This document shows positions 36,231 to 45,901 of a DNA stretch of 64,000 nucleotides, one piece after another (position 1 is the first letter of the stretch; each line of letters opens with the position of its first letter). The position numbers were made by a program, and so were the translations under genes. The notes under the pieces were generated by a model. It saw only the letters and a list, made by a program, of their open reading frames with translations, was not told the DNA's origin and made no database searches. Source of the DNA: Cylindrospermum sp. NIES-4074 (GTDB lineage Bacteria > Cyanobacteriota > Cyanobacteriia > Cyanobacteriales > Nostocaceae); contig AP018269.1 of the NCBI GenBank assembly GCA_003994795.1, positions 2,049,346 through 2,113,345 on the forward strand, in the 5' to 3' direction.

Positions 36231-39200
36231 ATGACAGAACAAATTGAATATTCTCAAAACAACTGCATTCATCAGGTGTTTGCAGAGCAGGTAGAAAAAA
36301 CACCTGACGCAGTAGCAGTGGTATTTGAAAACCAGCAATTGACATACGGAGAATTGAATGCAAAAGCTAATCAACTGGCACATCACTTGCAAGGGATGGG
36401 GGTAGGCCCAGAGGTATTAGTGGGTCTATGCGTAGAGCGCTCTATTGAAGTAATTATAGGAATTCTCGGTATCCTCAAAGCGGGTGGAGCTTATGTTCCC
36501 TTAGACCCTGCTTATCCCCAAGAACGTCTGGCATTTATGTTAGAGGATACTAACTTAAAAGTGCTTTTAACTAAAACAGAGTGGATAGAGATACTACCTG
36601 TTACTACCGCTTCAGTGATTCTTCTTGATGCAGACTGGCAGAAAATTGAGCAACAAAGCCAACAAAATCCTGTGTGTGATGTGACACTGGAAAACCTTGC
36701 TTACTTAATATATACTTCTGGCTCTACTGGCAAGCCAAAAGGAGTACAAATGCCTCATGCCAGTGTTTGTAGTTATATTAAGGCGATCGCTAAAATAATC
36801 CCAGTCAATAGCAACGATATTTATCTCCACACAGCATCTTTCTCATTTACCGCCTCAGTCAGACAATTATTCTTGCCTTTATCCCAAGGTGCTACAAGTA
36901 TCGTTGCTACCCGCGAACAAACTAGAACTCCCCTCAGTCTATTTGGATTGATCCAAACACAAGGTGTCACTATCTCTGATGGTGTACCTTCCGTGTGGCG
37001 TTATGGACTGATGGCTTTAGAAAGCTTAGAGCAAAAATATACTCAAGCACTGAGTGAATCAAAATTAAGATTAATAGTATTTGGTGGCGAATTACTACCC
37101 TATCAACTAATTAAAAAGTTACGCAACCTGTTTCAAACACCACCCCAGTTTTTTAATATCTTAGGTCAAACAGAAAGTATTGGCAATGGTTTTTATCCCA
37201 TTCCAGAGGATTGCAACCTTGAAGAGGGATATGTGCCAGTTGGTAATCCTCTGGAAAAGATTCAGCAAGTTTATGTACTCAACTCCCAACTTGAGCCAGT
37301 AAAAATTGGTGAGTCTGGGGAACTACATATTGCAGGTTCTACCTTAGCTCGTGGCTATCTAAACCGGACTCAAGCAAATGCTGAAAAATTTATTGATAAT
37401 CCTTTTGAGCCACAACAGCGACTTTTCAAAACTGGCGATGTCGCTCGCTACTCCAGCAACGGTACTTTAGAAATTCTGGGTCGGATCGACTTTCAGGTAA
37501 ATATCCGAGGGATGCGAGTTGAACTGGAAGAAATCGAATCTGTATTGAAACTTCACCCCCATGTCCGGGAAGGTATAGTCACCGTTAGAGAAGATATCCC
37601 AGGAGACCAGCGCCTAGTAGCCTATATTGTAGATAACAATCAAGCCTTTAATTGGGGAGAAATTCGCAGTTTTTTAGAGCATAAACTACCAGATTATATG
37701 GTTCCTAATGCCTTTGTGCTGATGGAGAAACTGCCAGTATTACCCAACGGTAAATTAGACCGCAACAGTTTACCTGCACCAAATATATCTGCTGATATTC
37801 GTAACTTTGTTGCACCCCGTACCCCACAAGAACAAGTTATAGCTAACATTTGGGCAGAAGTTTTAGGATTAGAAAAAGTAGGCATTTATGACAACTTTTT
37901 AGAATTGGGAGGACATTCGCTGCTTGCCAGTTTAGTTATATCTAGATTGCGCGAAGCCTTATCTGTGGAATTATCGGTCAGCGTTTTATTTGAATCGCTT
38001 ACTGTAGCCAGTTTAAGCGAAAAGATTGTAACTTACCAGCATCAAAATCAGCAAAATCAAACCTTACCAATATTAGAGTCAATTGACCGTTCTGTTGAAT
38101 TACCCTTATCTTTGACTCAGCAGCGATTTTGGCTTCTCGACCAAATGGAAGGGGCAAATGCTGCCTACAATATTGCCAGAGCGTTGCGTTTAGTTGGTCG
38201 GCTGAATTTAACAGTACTCCAACAAGCTATAGAGTCAATTATTCAACGCCATGAAACCCTGCGTACTTCCTTTGGTATGGTAGATGAAAAACCAGTGCAA
38301 TTTATTGCTGCAACTGTACCATTTACTTTACCATTAGTGGACTTACAAGAATTACCAGAAGTTGAGCGACTGACTGAATTACAAAGATTAATTACCGCAG
38401 AATATACACAACTTTTTGATTTAAGCACAGCACCTTTATTAAGAGTTAAAATAATTCACATAGAGTCAAATTCCCACATCCTGCTAGTGACAATGCACCA
38501 TATTATCTCTGATGCTTGGTCAGTGGGAATTTTCCTCAAAGAATTGTCTAGTTTCTATGCCGCTTCTCCCTTACCAAATTTGCCAATTCAGTATGCAGAT
38601 TACGCTTACTGGCAACGTCAATGGCAGCAAAATGATATTATCACCACCCAGCTAAACTACTGGAAACAAGAATTAGCAGATGCTCCACCTGTAATAGAAT
38701 TACCAACAGATCACCCACGTTCTGCCATGCAGACATTTCGGGGTAGTATCCAGAGGTTCAATTTGGGTGATGATCTGACTAACAAACTAAAAACCCTCAG
38801 TCAGAAGTCAGGTACTTCCCTATTTATGACTCTCCAAGCGGCTTTTGCGACGCTGCTTTATCGCTACACTGGTCAGGAAGATATTGTCATCGGCTCTCCC
38901 ATTACTAACCGCAACCGTCCAGCCCTTGAGTCATTAATTGGTTTTTTTGTCAACACTCTGGTTTTACGCACCCGTTTAGAGAACAACCCCACATTTAGAG
39001 AACTACTAGCGCAGGTAAGACAAGTTGCTCTTGATGCTTACGCTCACCAAGATGTACCTTTTGATCAATTAGTTGAAGTTCTCCAACCACAACGTCACCT
39101 CAGCCATAGTCCGCTGTTCCAGGTAATGTTTGTATTGCAAAATTCCCCAGTGGAAAAACTGGAATTACGAGGTTTGAGTGTAACGCAGATAGAATTAGAT

Positions 39201-42200
39201 AGACCAACCGCAGGAGCAACTTTTGATTTAACTCTGTCGATGCAAGAAATAGACTCAGAATTGAGGGGGGCATTTGAATATAATGCCAACTTTTTTGATT
39301 GTGAGACTATTGCCAAGATGGTAGAGCATTTTCAAATCTTGGTAGAGGCTATTGTTACTAATCCAGATGAGCGGGTGGGACAATTACCATTACTAACAGC
39401 AGCAGAACAACATCAGTTACTGGTGGAATGGAATAATACACAAACTGATTACCCACAAAATAAATGTGTTCATGAATTAGTAACAGAACAAGCAGAAAAA
39501 ACACCTGAGGCAGTGGCATTAGTCTTTGAAAATCAGCAATTAACCTATCAACAATTAAATCTACAAGCTAACCAAATAGCCCATTATTTGCAGTCTCTGG
39601 GTGTAGAAAAAGAAACCTTAGTGGGTGTTTATTTGGAACGTTCTTTTGAAATGATAGTGGGATTTTTGGGCATTTTAAAAGCTGGTGGTGCTTATGTCCC
39701 ACTCGATCCTAACTATCCCCCAGAACGCCTCAATTATATGGTGGCAGATTCGCAAATGTCTGTTATCTTGACTCATTCTTCATTACTGCCACATTTATCA
39801 GCAACGCTAGAGCAAGCACAAACCAAAATCATTTGTTGGGATAAAGATTTAGAAATTATTGCAAGTCAGAGTTTGGATGATCCTATTAATAATGTACAAC
39901 CTAGAAATTTGGCTTATGTAATCTATACTTCTGGTTCTACAGGGCAACCAAAAGCTGTGCTAATTCAACATTCAGCACTGTTAAATTTAGTGTTTTGGCA
40001 CTTAAACAATTTTGAAGTTAAATTATCAGATCGAGCAACACAGTTAGCTGGAACAGCTTTTGATGCTGCTGTCTGGGAATTATGGCCTTATTTAGTAGTC
40101 GGGGCAAGTATATATTTAATTAAATCAGAGTTTCTGCTTTCACCAAGAACCCTCCAAGAGCAGTTGATATCACAAAATATTACTATTAGTTTTATTCCTA
40201 CACCCTTAGCAGAAAAATTATGTCTTTTAGCATGGTCTGAAAATACAGCTTTACGAATTATATTAACTGGTGGAGATAGACTTAATCATTATCCATCAGA
40301 TACATTACCATTTAAGGTTTTTAATAACTACGGCCCCACAGAAAATACTGTGGTTACAACTTCTGGGCAAATTTTACCTGGAGAATTAGGAAGTAAATTT
40401 CCGCCTATTGGTCGTCCCATTGCCAATACCCAAGTTTACATTCTCGATCGCTATCTGCAACCAGTTCCCATTGGCGTTTCTGGAGAACTTTACCTTGGTG
40501 GTGCAGGTTTAGCTAGGGGATATTTGAATCGAAAAGACTTAACATCTGAGCGATTTATTGCTAATCCTTTTGTGGAAGATGAGCGACTTTATAAAACTGG
40601 AGATTTGGGGCGCTTTTTACCAGATGGAAATATTGAATTTCTGGGACGCATTGATCACCAAGTTAAAATTCGCGGTTTTCGCATTGAACTAGGCGAAATT
40701 GAAACGGTACTGAACCAATATTCCCAAGTTCAACAAGCGGTAGTGATTGTTCGAGAAGACAACCCAGGAAATAAATATTTAACAGCTTATATTGTTGGCA
40801 AAACAGAAACATTGACTAGTAGTGAATTGCGTCAGTTTCTGAAAGAACATCTGCCTGAATATATGATACCAGCGGCTTTTGTGATGCTCAAAACCTTACC
40901 CTTGACTCCTAATGGTAAAGTTGATCGGCAAGCTCTGCCAAAGCCAGAGACCACAAATTCAGAACTAGAAACCGCTTTTGTTGCACCTCGTACTTGGCTA
41001 GAAGAAAGACTAGCCGACATTTGGTGTACAGTGTTATGTCGGGAGAAAGTAGGCATCTACGATAACTTCTTTGAATTGGGGGGACACTCTCTCCTGATAA
41101 CATCTGTAATATCTCGCATTCGAGAAAGTTTGGCGATCGCTCTTCCTCTGCGTTCTCTATTTGCAGCACCTACTATAGCTGCACTTAGTCAAGTAATCAC
41201 GGCTCTTCAGATGGAGATGGAGAAACAGAGCGCAAGTGGTATGACATTTGACACCTTACCACCTCTTGTCCCTCAAGTCCGAGACACATATATCCCACTC
41301 TCTTTTGCACAAGAGTCTATATGGCGTTTGCAACAATCAGATCCTGAAAGTTCTGCCTACAACAGCTTTTTTATTTTACGTTTCACTGGCTCCCTCTCTG
41401 TAAGCGTGTTGGAGTCCAGCTTCAATGAGATTATTCGCCGTCATGAAATATTACGGACAACCTTTACTGTGGTAGAAGGTCAACCCGTACAAATCATTAC
41501 CCCATCCCTGACCATACCTTTGGAGATCATAGACTTACAAAACCTACCTAAGAGAGAGCGAATATCTGAAGCCCAAAGACTTGCTGCTCTGGAATATCAG
41601 CACCATTTTGATCTAGCTTCAGGCCCTCTGATGAGGACAATCTTGCTGCGATTAGCTCAACAGGAGCATTGGTTGATAATAAATACGCACCATCTTCTTA
41701 CGGATGGGTGGTCATTTGGCCTGTTGTTGGAGGAGTTACGAATACTCTATGAAGCTTTTGCCAATGGTTTACCTTCACCACTACCTGAATTACCTGTTCA
41801 GTACGCAGATTTTACCCTCTGGCAACGGAAATACTTTAATCAAAAGGTAATAGAACAGCAACTTGCTTATTGGCTGCAAAAACTGACTAATACTTCACTA
41901 GCATCTGATCTAGTGTCCAGCAATCAGCCGCAGGTGAGTAATAGCACCAGCGCATCTGTTTATTTTGTAGTGCTGCCAGCTAGTCTTGTGGCATCAATCG
42001 AAGCCCTCAGCCGCTCTCTAAGAGTCACTATCTTTGTCGTCATTCTGACTGCTCTGAAGATACTTTTGTTCAATTACAGTGGTAAAAACGAAATTTTAGT
42101 AATGTCAACAGTTGGTAATCGGAGTGCAGTCGAAACTGAAAAAATGCTCGGTTGCTTCATCAACGACGTAATTTTGCGATCTGCGCTAGCCTGCGGCAAC

Positions 42201-42689
42201 GCCAAAGGCGAACGCAGCAGCGCTGAGTGCAAAGCACACGCTCCGCGAACGCTATCGCATCTCTCCCCTGAGCAAACAGGACTTACTCTTTTAGAAGAGA
42301 TCAAAGAAACCCTCACAGAAGCAATCAACAATAAAGAGATTGCTTGTCAAACAGTCATAGATACTATTACCAGCAAACAACCACTTAACATCTCCGCATC
42401 CCTGACTATGCTACCTCCACAAAATTGGCATGACTGGATCTTAGATGTAGACTTTGTATCAATTAAGCGTGATCTTAACTTGTGGGTTCAGGAAATTCCT
42501 TTAGAGATTTATGCTTCTTCACCTTCTGTAAAGAATCCCACCATTGAAATTAAAGTCTTGTACAGCACAGAGTTATTTACAAATGAAACCATTGAATATC
42601 TGTTTAGCTATTACCAGGAAATTCTCCAGAAGCTCGTCCAACATCCAACCACCCAGGTTTCTGAATTTGCAAAGGATCTAAGTCTTTAA
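36231..42689 (+). CDS. Two-module nonribosomal peptide synthetase A-PCP-C-A-PCP-C
   Basis: 2152 residues. A1 about 20-515, PCP1 about 530-600 (GGHSLL Ser near 561), C1 about 616-1060 (MHHIISDAW), A2 about 1076-1580, PCP2 about 1590-1665 (GGHSLL), C2 about 1680-2150 (THHLLTDGW). A2 has FDAAVWE, and its pocket residues read D-A-W-F-L-G-N-V, matching the published leucine code. A1 has SFSFTASVRQL in place of FDxxxWE, so the Asp235 that holds the amino group is absent (pocket about T-A-R-D-V-G-I-G). It probably loads a non-amino acid. No thioesterase, reductase or epimerase is present; C2 is terminal. About 28 residues near 1982-2010 derive from a dispersed repeat. Confidence 0.95.
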   Translation: MTEQIEYSQNNCIHQVFAEQVEKTPDAVAVVFENQQLTYGELNAKANQLAHHLQGMGVGPEVLVGLCVERSIEVIIGILGILKAGGAYVPLDPAYPQERLAFMLEDTNLKVLLTKTEWIEILPVTTASVILLDADWQKIEQQSQQNPVCDVTLENLAYLIYTSGSTGKPKGVQMPHASVCSYIKAIAKIIPVNSNDIYLHTASFSFTASVRQLFLPLSQGATSIVATREQTRTPLSLFGLIQTQGVTISDGVPSVWRYGLMALESLEQKYTQALSESKLRLIVFGGELLPYQLIKKLRNLFQTPPQFFNILGQTESIGNGFYPIPEDCNLEEGYVPVGNPLEKIQQVYVLNSQLEPVKIGESGELHIAGSTLARGYLNRTQANAEKFIDNPFEPQQRLFKTGDVARYSSNGTLEILGRIDFQVNIRGMRVELEEIESVLKLHPHVREGIVTVREDIPGDQRLVAYIVDNNQAFNWGEIRSFLEHKLPDYMVPNAFVLMEKLPVLPNGKLDRNSLPAPNISADIRNFVAPRTPQEQVIANIWAEVLGLEKVGIYDNFLELGGHSLLASLVISRLREALSVELSVSVLFESLTVASLSEKIVTYQHQNQQNQTLPILESIDRSVELPLSLTQQRFWLLDQMEGANAAYNIARALRLVGRLNLTVLQQAIESIIQRHETLRTSFGMVDEKPVQFIAATVPFTLPLVDLQELPEVERLTELQRLITAEYTQLFDLSTAPLLRVKIIHIESNSHILLVTMHHIISDAWSVGIFLKELSSFYAASPLPNLPIQYADYAYWQRQWQQNDIITTQLNYWKQELADAPPVIELPTDHPRSAMQTFRGSIQRFNLGDDLTNKLKTLSQKSGTSLFMTLQAAFATLLYRYTGQEDIVIGSPITNRNRPALESLIGFFVNTLVLRTRLENNPTFRELLAQVRQVALDAYAHQDVPFDQLVEVLQPQRHLSHSPLFQVMFVLQNSPVEKLELRGLSVTQIELDRPTAGATFDLTLSMQEIDSELRGAFEYNANFFDCETIAKMVEHFQILVEAIVTNPDERVGQLPLLTAAEQHQLLVEWNNTQTDYPQNKCVHELVTEQAEKTPEAVALVFENQQLTYQQLNLQANQIAHYLQSLGVEKETLVGVYLERSFEMIVGFLGILKAGGAYVPLDPNYPPERLNYMVADSQMSVILTHSSLLPHLSATLEQAQTKIICWDKDLEIIASQSLDDPINNVQPRNLAYVIYTSGSTGQPKAVLIQHSALLNLVFWHLNNFEVKLSDRATQLAGTAFDAAVWELWPYLVVGASIYLIKSEFLLSPRTLQEQLISQNITISFIPTPLAEKLCLLAWSENTALRIILTGGDRLNHYPSDTLPFKVFNNYGPTENTVVTTSGQILPGELGSKFPPIGRPIANTQVYILDRYLQPVPIGVSGELYLGGAGLARGYLNRKDLTSERFIANPFVEDERLYKTGDLGRFLPDGNIEFLGRIDHQVKIRGFRIELGEIETVLNQYSQVQQAVVIVREDNPGNKYLTAYIVGKTETLTSSELRQFLKEHLPEYMIPAAFVMLKTLPLTPNGKVDRQALPKPETTNSELETAFVAPRTWLEERLADIWCTVLCREKVGIYDNFFELGGHSLLITSVISRIRESLAIALPLRSLFAAPTIAALSQVITALQMEMEKQSASGMTFDTLPPLVPQVRDTYIPLSFAQESIWRLQQSDPESSAYNSFFILRFTGSLSVSVLESSFNEIIRRHEILRTTFTVVEGQPVQIITPSLTIPLEIIDLQNLPKRERISEAQRLAALEYQHHFDLASGPLMRTILLRLAQQEHWLIINTHHLLTDGWSFGLLLEELRILYEAFANGLPSPLPELPVQYADFTLWQRKYFNQKVIEQQLAYWLQKLTNTSLASDLVSSNQPQVSNSTSASVYFVVLPASLVASIEALSRSLRVTIFVVILTALKILLFNYSGKNEILVMSTVGNRSAVETEKMLGCFINDVILRSALACGNAKGERSSAECKAHAPRTLSHLSPEQTGLTLLEEIKETLTEAINNKEIACQTVIDTITSKQPLNISASLTMLPPQNWHDWILDVDFVSIKRDLNLWVQEIPLEIYASSPSVKNPTIEIKVLYSTELFTNETIEYLFSYYQEILQKLVQHPTTQVSEFAKDLSL
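42178..42262 (+). repeat. Repeat-like segment in frame inside the NRPS terminal C domain
   Basis: The DNA GCGCTAGCCTGCGGCAACGC followed by AAAGGCGAACGC and GCTCCGCGAACGCTATCGCA resembles dispersed intergenic repeats of these genomes (compare CTACGCGAACG at 14838). It is GC-rich against an AT-rich gene. It splits the expected block FINDVILRS / LSPEQTGLTLLEE. Confidence 0.6.
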
Positions 42690-42808
42690 AGTTGTCCTAA
42701 TTACCCTGGTAACTGCCATACTTACTGGCGTGTAGCAGGGGAATGAGAAATAAATGCTACATTTAACGATGAGGCTTTGCCACAAATTAACCAATAATTA
42801 CTGTTGCT

Positions 42809-44305
42809 ATGTTAGAAAACGGCCCACCAGAGTTGGAACAACAGCCCAGGTTTGGAGCATCTTTATTTAAGTGGACTGAGTATTTCTCCAGTAAGGAAGG
42901 AGAGATAACTCCAAGCATGAGTACTTTTATCTTGATCTGGTTTGGTCAAGTGTTATCTTTAGTTGGCTCGCGCACAACCACTTTTGCTCTCAGTATTTGG
43001 GTTTATCAGCATAGTAATTCCGCAACCCAATTCACTCTCCTGATTCTATCAACGACCTTACCAGCAATTCTTATCTCTCCCATTGCTGGAGTGTTTGTCG
43101 ATCGCTGGAGTCGTCGCTGGATTATGATTATTAGTGACTTCTGCGCTGGTCTGTGTACCCTAACTATTGCCTGGTTATTTGTTAGTGGTAATTTAGAAGT
43201 CTGGAATCTGTGCCTAATTAGTGCTATTAGTTCTGGTTTCAGTGCTTTTCAAGGGCTTGCCTATTCTTCAGCGACTACATTACTCGTACCTAAAGAACAA
43301 CTTGGTCGTGCTAGTTCGATGACGCAGATTAGGTTGTCTATTGCGGAAATCCTCTCACCTGCGCTGGCAGCTGCGCTGCTGGTAACTATCGAAATTCCGG
43401 GAGTTGTTGTCATTGATTTGACAACTTTGTGCTTTGCTCTGGTGTGTTTGCTAGTGGTTAAATTCCCTGAAGTTCAGACCACAGAAGCTAATCGAGAGGA
43501 GGTTGAATTGTTCTCTTCATTCTGGCAAGAAGTGACCTTTGGATGGCATTATTTGATCGAGCGCCCTGGACTTATTGGCTTAGTAGTTTTTATTGCTATC
43601 AGCAACTTTCTCATCGGTAGTGCAGAAGCTCTAACCACACCTCTAGTACTTTCCTTCACCTCAATGCAATCCTTGGGGACAATCTCTTCTATTGCTAGTT
43701 CTGGAATGTTAGTCGGCAGTTTCATTATGAGCATTTGGGGGGGAATAGAGCGCCTAATCAATATCATATTTACCTCGATGTTTTTTTTCGGTTTATTCTA
43801 TGTGTTAGCGGGCTTGCGCCCTGAGCCAATTCTGTTTACGATCTCTGAGTTTTTTATATTTTTTATAATCCCAATTGTTAATGGTGCAATCCAAGTAATT
43901 TACCAAAAGAAAGTTGCACCCGAAGTACAAGGAAAGGTTTTTGCATTCCGCACTGCGGTTACTCAGGGTTTTCTGCCGCTTTCTTATCTGATTGCAGGGC
44001 CACTAGCTGACCAAGTTTTTGAACCGTTGATGGCTGCTGATGGGTTGGGAGCAGCCAGTATTGGACAAATTATTGGTGTTGGGCCTGGTCGCGGTATTGG
44101 TTTGATGTTTATCATCATGGGCATATTTAGCATCGTTTTCACCTCCATTGCCTACTTGTATCCCCGTCTGCGTCTGCTGGAAGATGAGTTACCGGATACA
44201 ACTCCTTTGTTAGGTCAACTCGGCTTTTCACAGGCACAGGATATAGATGAATGCCTAAGCCAGAAACTTACCTCTTTTGAGGAACACGAGCCAAAACCCT
44301 TATAA
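42809..44305 (+). CDS. MFS transporter, probable exporter of the NRPS product
   Basis: 498 residues with 12 predicted helices and a cytoplasmic N-terminus; the loop 2-3 motif DRWSRRWIMI is the MFS signature. The C-terminal extension of about 50 residues is acidic. The GxxxGPGRGIGLMF stretch near residue 432 and the overall pattern resemble the enterobactin-exporter-like MFS group found next to peptide synthetases. It lies 119 bp downstream of the NRPS on the same strand, which supports export of its product (inference). Confidence 0.9.
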   Translation: MLENGPPELEQQPRFGASLFKWTEYFSSKEGEITPSMSTFILIWFGQVLSLVGSRTTTFALSIWVYQHSNSATQFTLLILSTTLPAILISPIAGVFVDRWSRRWIMIISDFCAGLCTLTIAWLFVSGNLEVWNLCLISAISSGFSAFQGLAYSSATTLLVPKEQLGRASSMTQIRLSIAEILSPALAAALLVTIEIPGVVVIDLTTLCFALVCLLVVKFPEVQTTEANREEVELFSSFWQEVTFGWHYLIERPGLIGLVVFIAISNFLIGSAEALTTPLVLSFTSMQSLGTISSIASSGMLVGSFIMSIWGGIERLINIIFTSMFFFGLFYVLAGLRPEPILFTISEFFIFFIIPIVNGAIQVIYQKKVAPEVQGKVFAFRTAVTQGFLPLSYLIAGPLADQVFEPLMAADGLGAASIGQIIGVGPGRGIGLMFIIMGIFSIVFTSIAYLYPRLRLLEDELPDTTPLLGQLGFSQAQDIDECLSQKLTSFEEHEPKPL

Positions 44306-44871
44306 ATTGGATATTGTTGGAGTGAAGTGTTTCTTCCATTCATAGGCCTAATTAAAAATCTTTAGAAAGATATTAGTAATTTTCCGCGTAAAAACTGGTA
44401 TGTAGATGCCATCGAGTTTGATTTTGCAGATATGGCAAAATTTTACACAACATAAATGGGGCTAGAAGCCTGATAAAATCGACTTTACGGAAATAATGGT
44501 GGTTAAAATATGGAGTTTGGGATCACTTATTTTATCTCTTGACTTGAAAATTTGCTTTCTAGGTTATATATTTGTCAACCCTGAATTACTCCTGTATTCA
44601 CTAGGTTATTTACATTTCTTCACATAGCTACTTTCAGGTAAAGTTTATTGTCTTTTGAGGTCTTGCGCCGGGATTGGCTGTTAATCTGTTAATTAAGGAA
44701 AGCAATGTTTGAGCATAATCTATATATAAATGAGATGTCTCAACTGCTTAACGAAGGTTAATAATTGTCGAATTAGCGTTAATCTTATAACGAACAGTTA
44801 TCTAGTCTGGAATCTTCGATATATTTATCTTCACTAACTACACAAATTCAACAACCGGAATTACTAACCCG
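44306..44871. other. 566-bp intergenic region after the NRPS locus
   Basis: AT-rich, with no long open frame, tRNA or palindromic element of the kinds seen elsewhere in the window. It probably contains the 3' end of the NRPS transcript and the promoter of the next gene, but I see no clear hexamers. Confidence 0.5.
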
Positions 44872-45195
44872 ATGATGAATCATTATTCTATTCAATGGAT
44901 TGAAGCTTGGTGCCAAGAAAATGGCTGGACAGAGTTATTTGTTGAGCGGCGTAACAACTTTTGGGCTTTTCCTCCTGGAGGAGTAATGCCTGAACCAATA
45001 CCTGTTCATGTTTTGAGATTGATTAAAGCGGAAAACGGATTAACTGTTGAAGAAAGATTGTGGTCGATGTCCGCAGTGGTTACTACAGTTGTAGCTGTTG
45101 CTGCTGCATTTGTGCTTAAATGTCCTATGCCGTTAGTTTTGGCTTTTGCTGTTAATGCGGTGACGGTGGCACAACTTGAACTAGAAGATGCCTAA
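44872..45195 (+). CDS. Conserved small membrane protein of unknown function
   Basis: 107 residues. The N-terminal soluble part is IQWIEAWCQENGWTELFVER followed by FWAFPPGGVMPEPIP. The C-terminal part has two hydrophobic stretches (about 66-82 and 86-100). The N-terminal block looks like a conserved cyanobacterial family that I cannot name. The start could be either of two adjacent ATGs. It is convergent with the nuclease-like gene. Confidence 0.7.
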   Translation: MMNHYSIQWIEAWCQENGWTELFVERRNNFWAFPPGGVMPEPIPVHVLRLIKAENGLTVEERLWSMSAVVTTVVAVAAAFVLKCPMPLVLAFAVNAVTVAQLELEDA

Positions 45196-45271
45196 TATTT
45201 TAACTGGGAAATTACTATTAATTACTGCTCTTGTTGCTTTAGCAAGGGCAGTTTTTAATTTATAGCAGGAG

Positions 45272-45895
45272 TCAGGAAATTAATTGACCAAGGCGTTTTA
45301 GCACACTTAATACCTGATATAGTTCCGAGTCGCGTTCAATTGATAAGGCATAAGACCGAGCATATTGGGGCTGTTTTTGTTGATTTAGTTTCACAAAAAT
45401 AAACTCTCTACCATTAACAATTAACCCAAAAGTGGGATTTATAGGATTAGGATTTGCCAGCATATAAGCGAGTGCTTGAGGTAGTGCTATTGTGACATCA
45501 AATTTAGTGCTTTTAGATTCGATGACAATTACCCAAAGTCGCTTTTGGATAACTAAGACATCTATATTTCCTTTAACTATTGCACCGTCATCTTCAGCAG
45601 AAATTTCGATTGAGGTTTCAGTTTCAATGGTAAAGGGAGGCTGATAAAATCCTGCTAAATCTAGCAGAGGTGACAGCACTACCATTTTCACGGCTTCTTC
45701 TGACATGATACGGCGCTTGGTCAGGTTTAAATAGTTGCTTTTCACTCTATTGAGAGATTGCTTTTCAGTATCAGTCAATGGTGGTAAGTTATCTGACAAT
45801 TCAGTGAAAAATTGGGCATCTTCAGCAAGTTGTAAACCAAATTTTTCTTCTAATTCTTGAAGACTAATATCTCTAGCTGGTATTGTTTGTACCAT
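45272..45895 (-). CDS. PD-(D/E)XK-like protein related to type I restriction R-subunit N-terminus
   Basis: 207 residues. The core GNIDVLVIQKRLWVIVIESK gives D112, E126 and K128, the D...ExK catalytic set of the restriction-endonuclease fold, with a preceding helix carrying EE (67-68). No helicase domain follows, so this is a stand-alone nuclease-like domain of the kind annotated 'restriction endonuclease subunit R' in many cyanobacteria. It lies 6 bp downstream of the GTPase gene on the same strand. The nuclease activity is inferred only. Confidence 0.75.
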   Translation of the reverse strand: MVQTIPARDISLQELEEKFGLQLAEDAQFFTELSDNLPPLTDTEKQSLNRVKSNYLNLTKRRIMSEEAVKMVVLSPLLDLAGFYQPPFTIETETSIEISAEDDGAIVKGNIDVLVIQKRLWVIVIESKSTKFDVTIALPQALAYMLANPNPINPTFGLIVNGREFIFVKLNQQKQPQYARSYALSIERDSELYQVLSVLKRLGQLIS

Positions 45896-45901
45896 ATTTG
45901 G

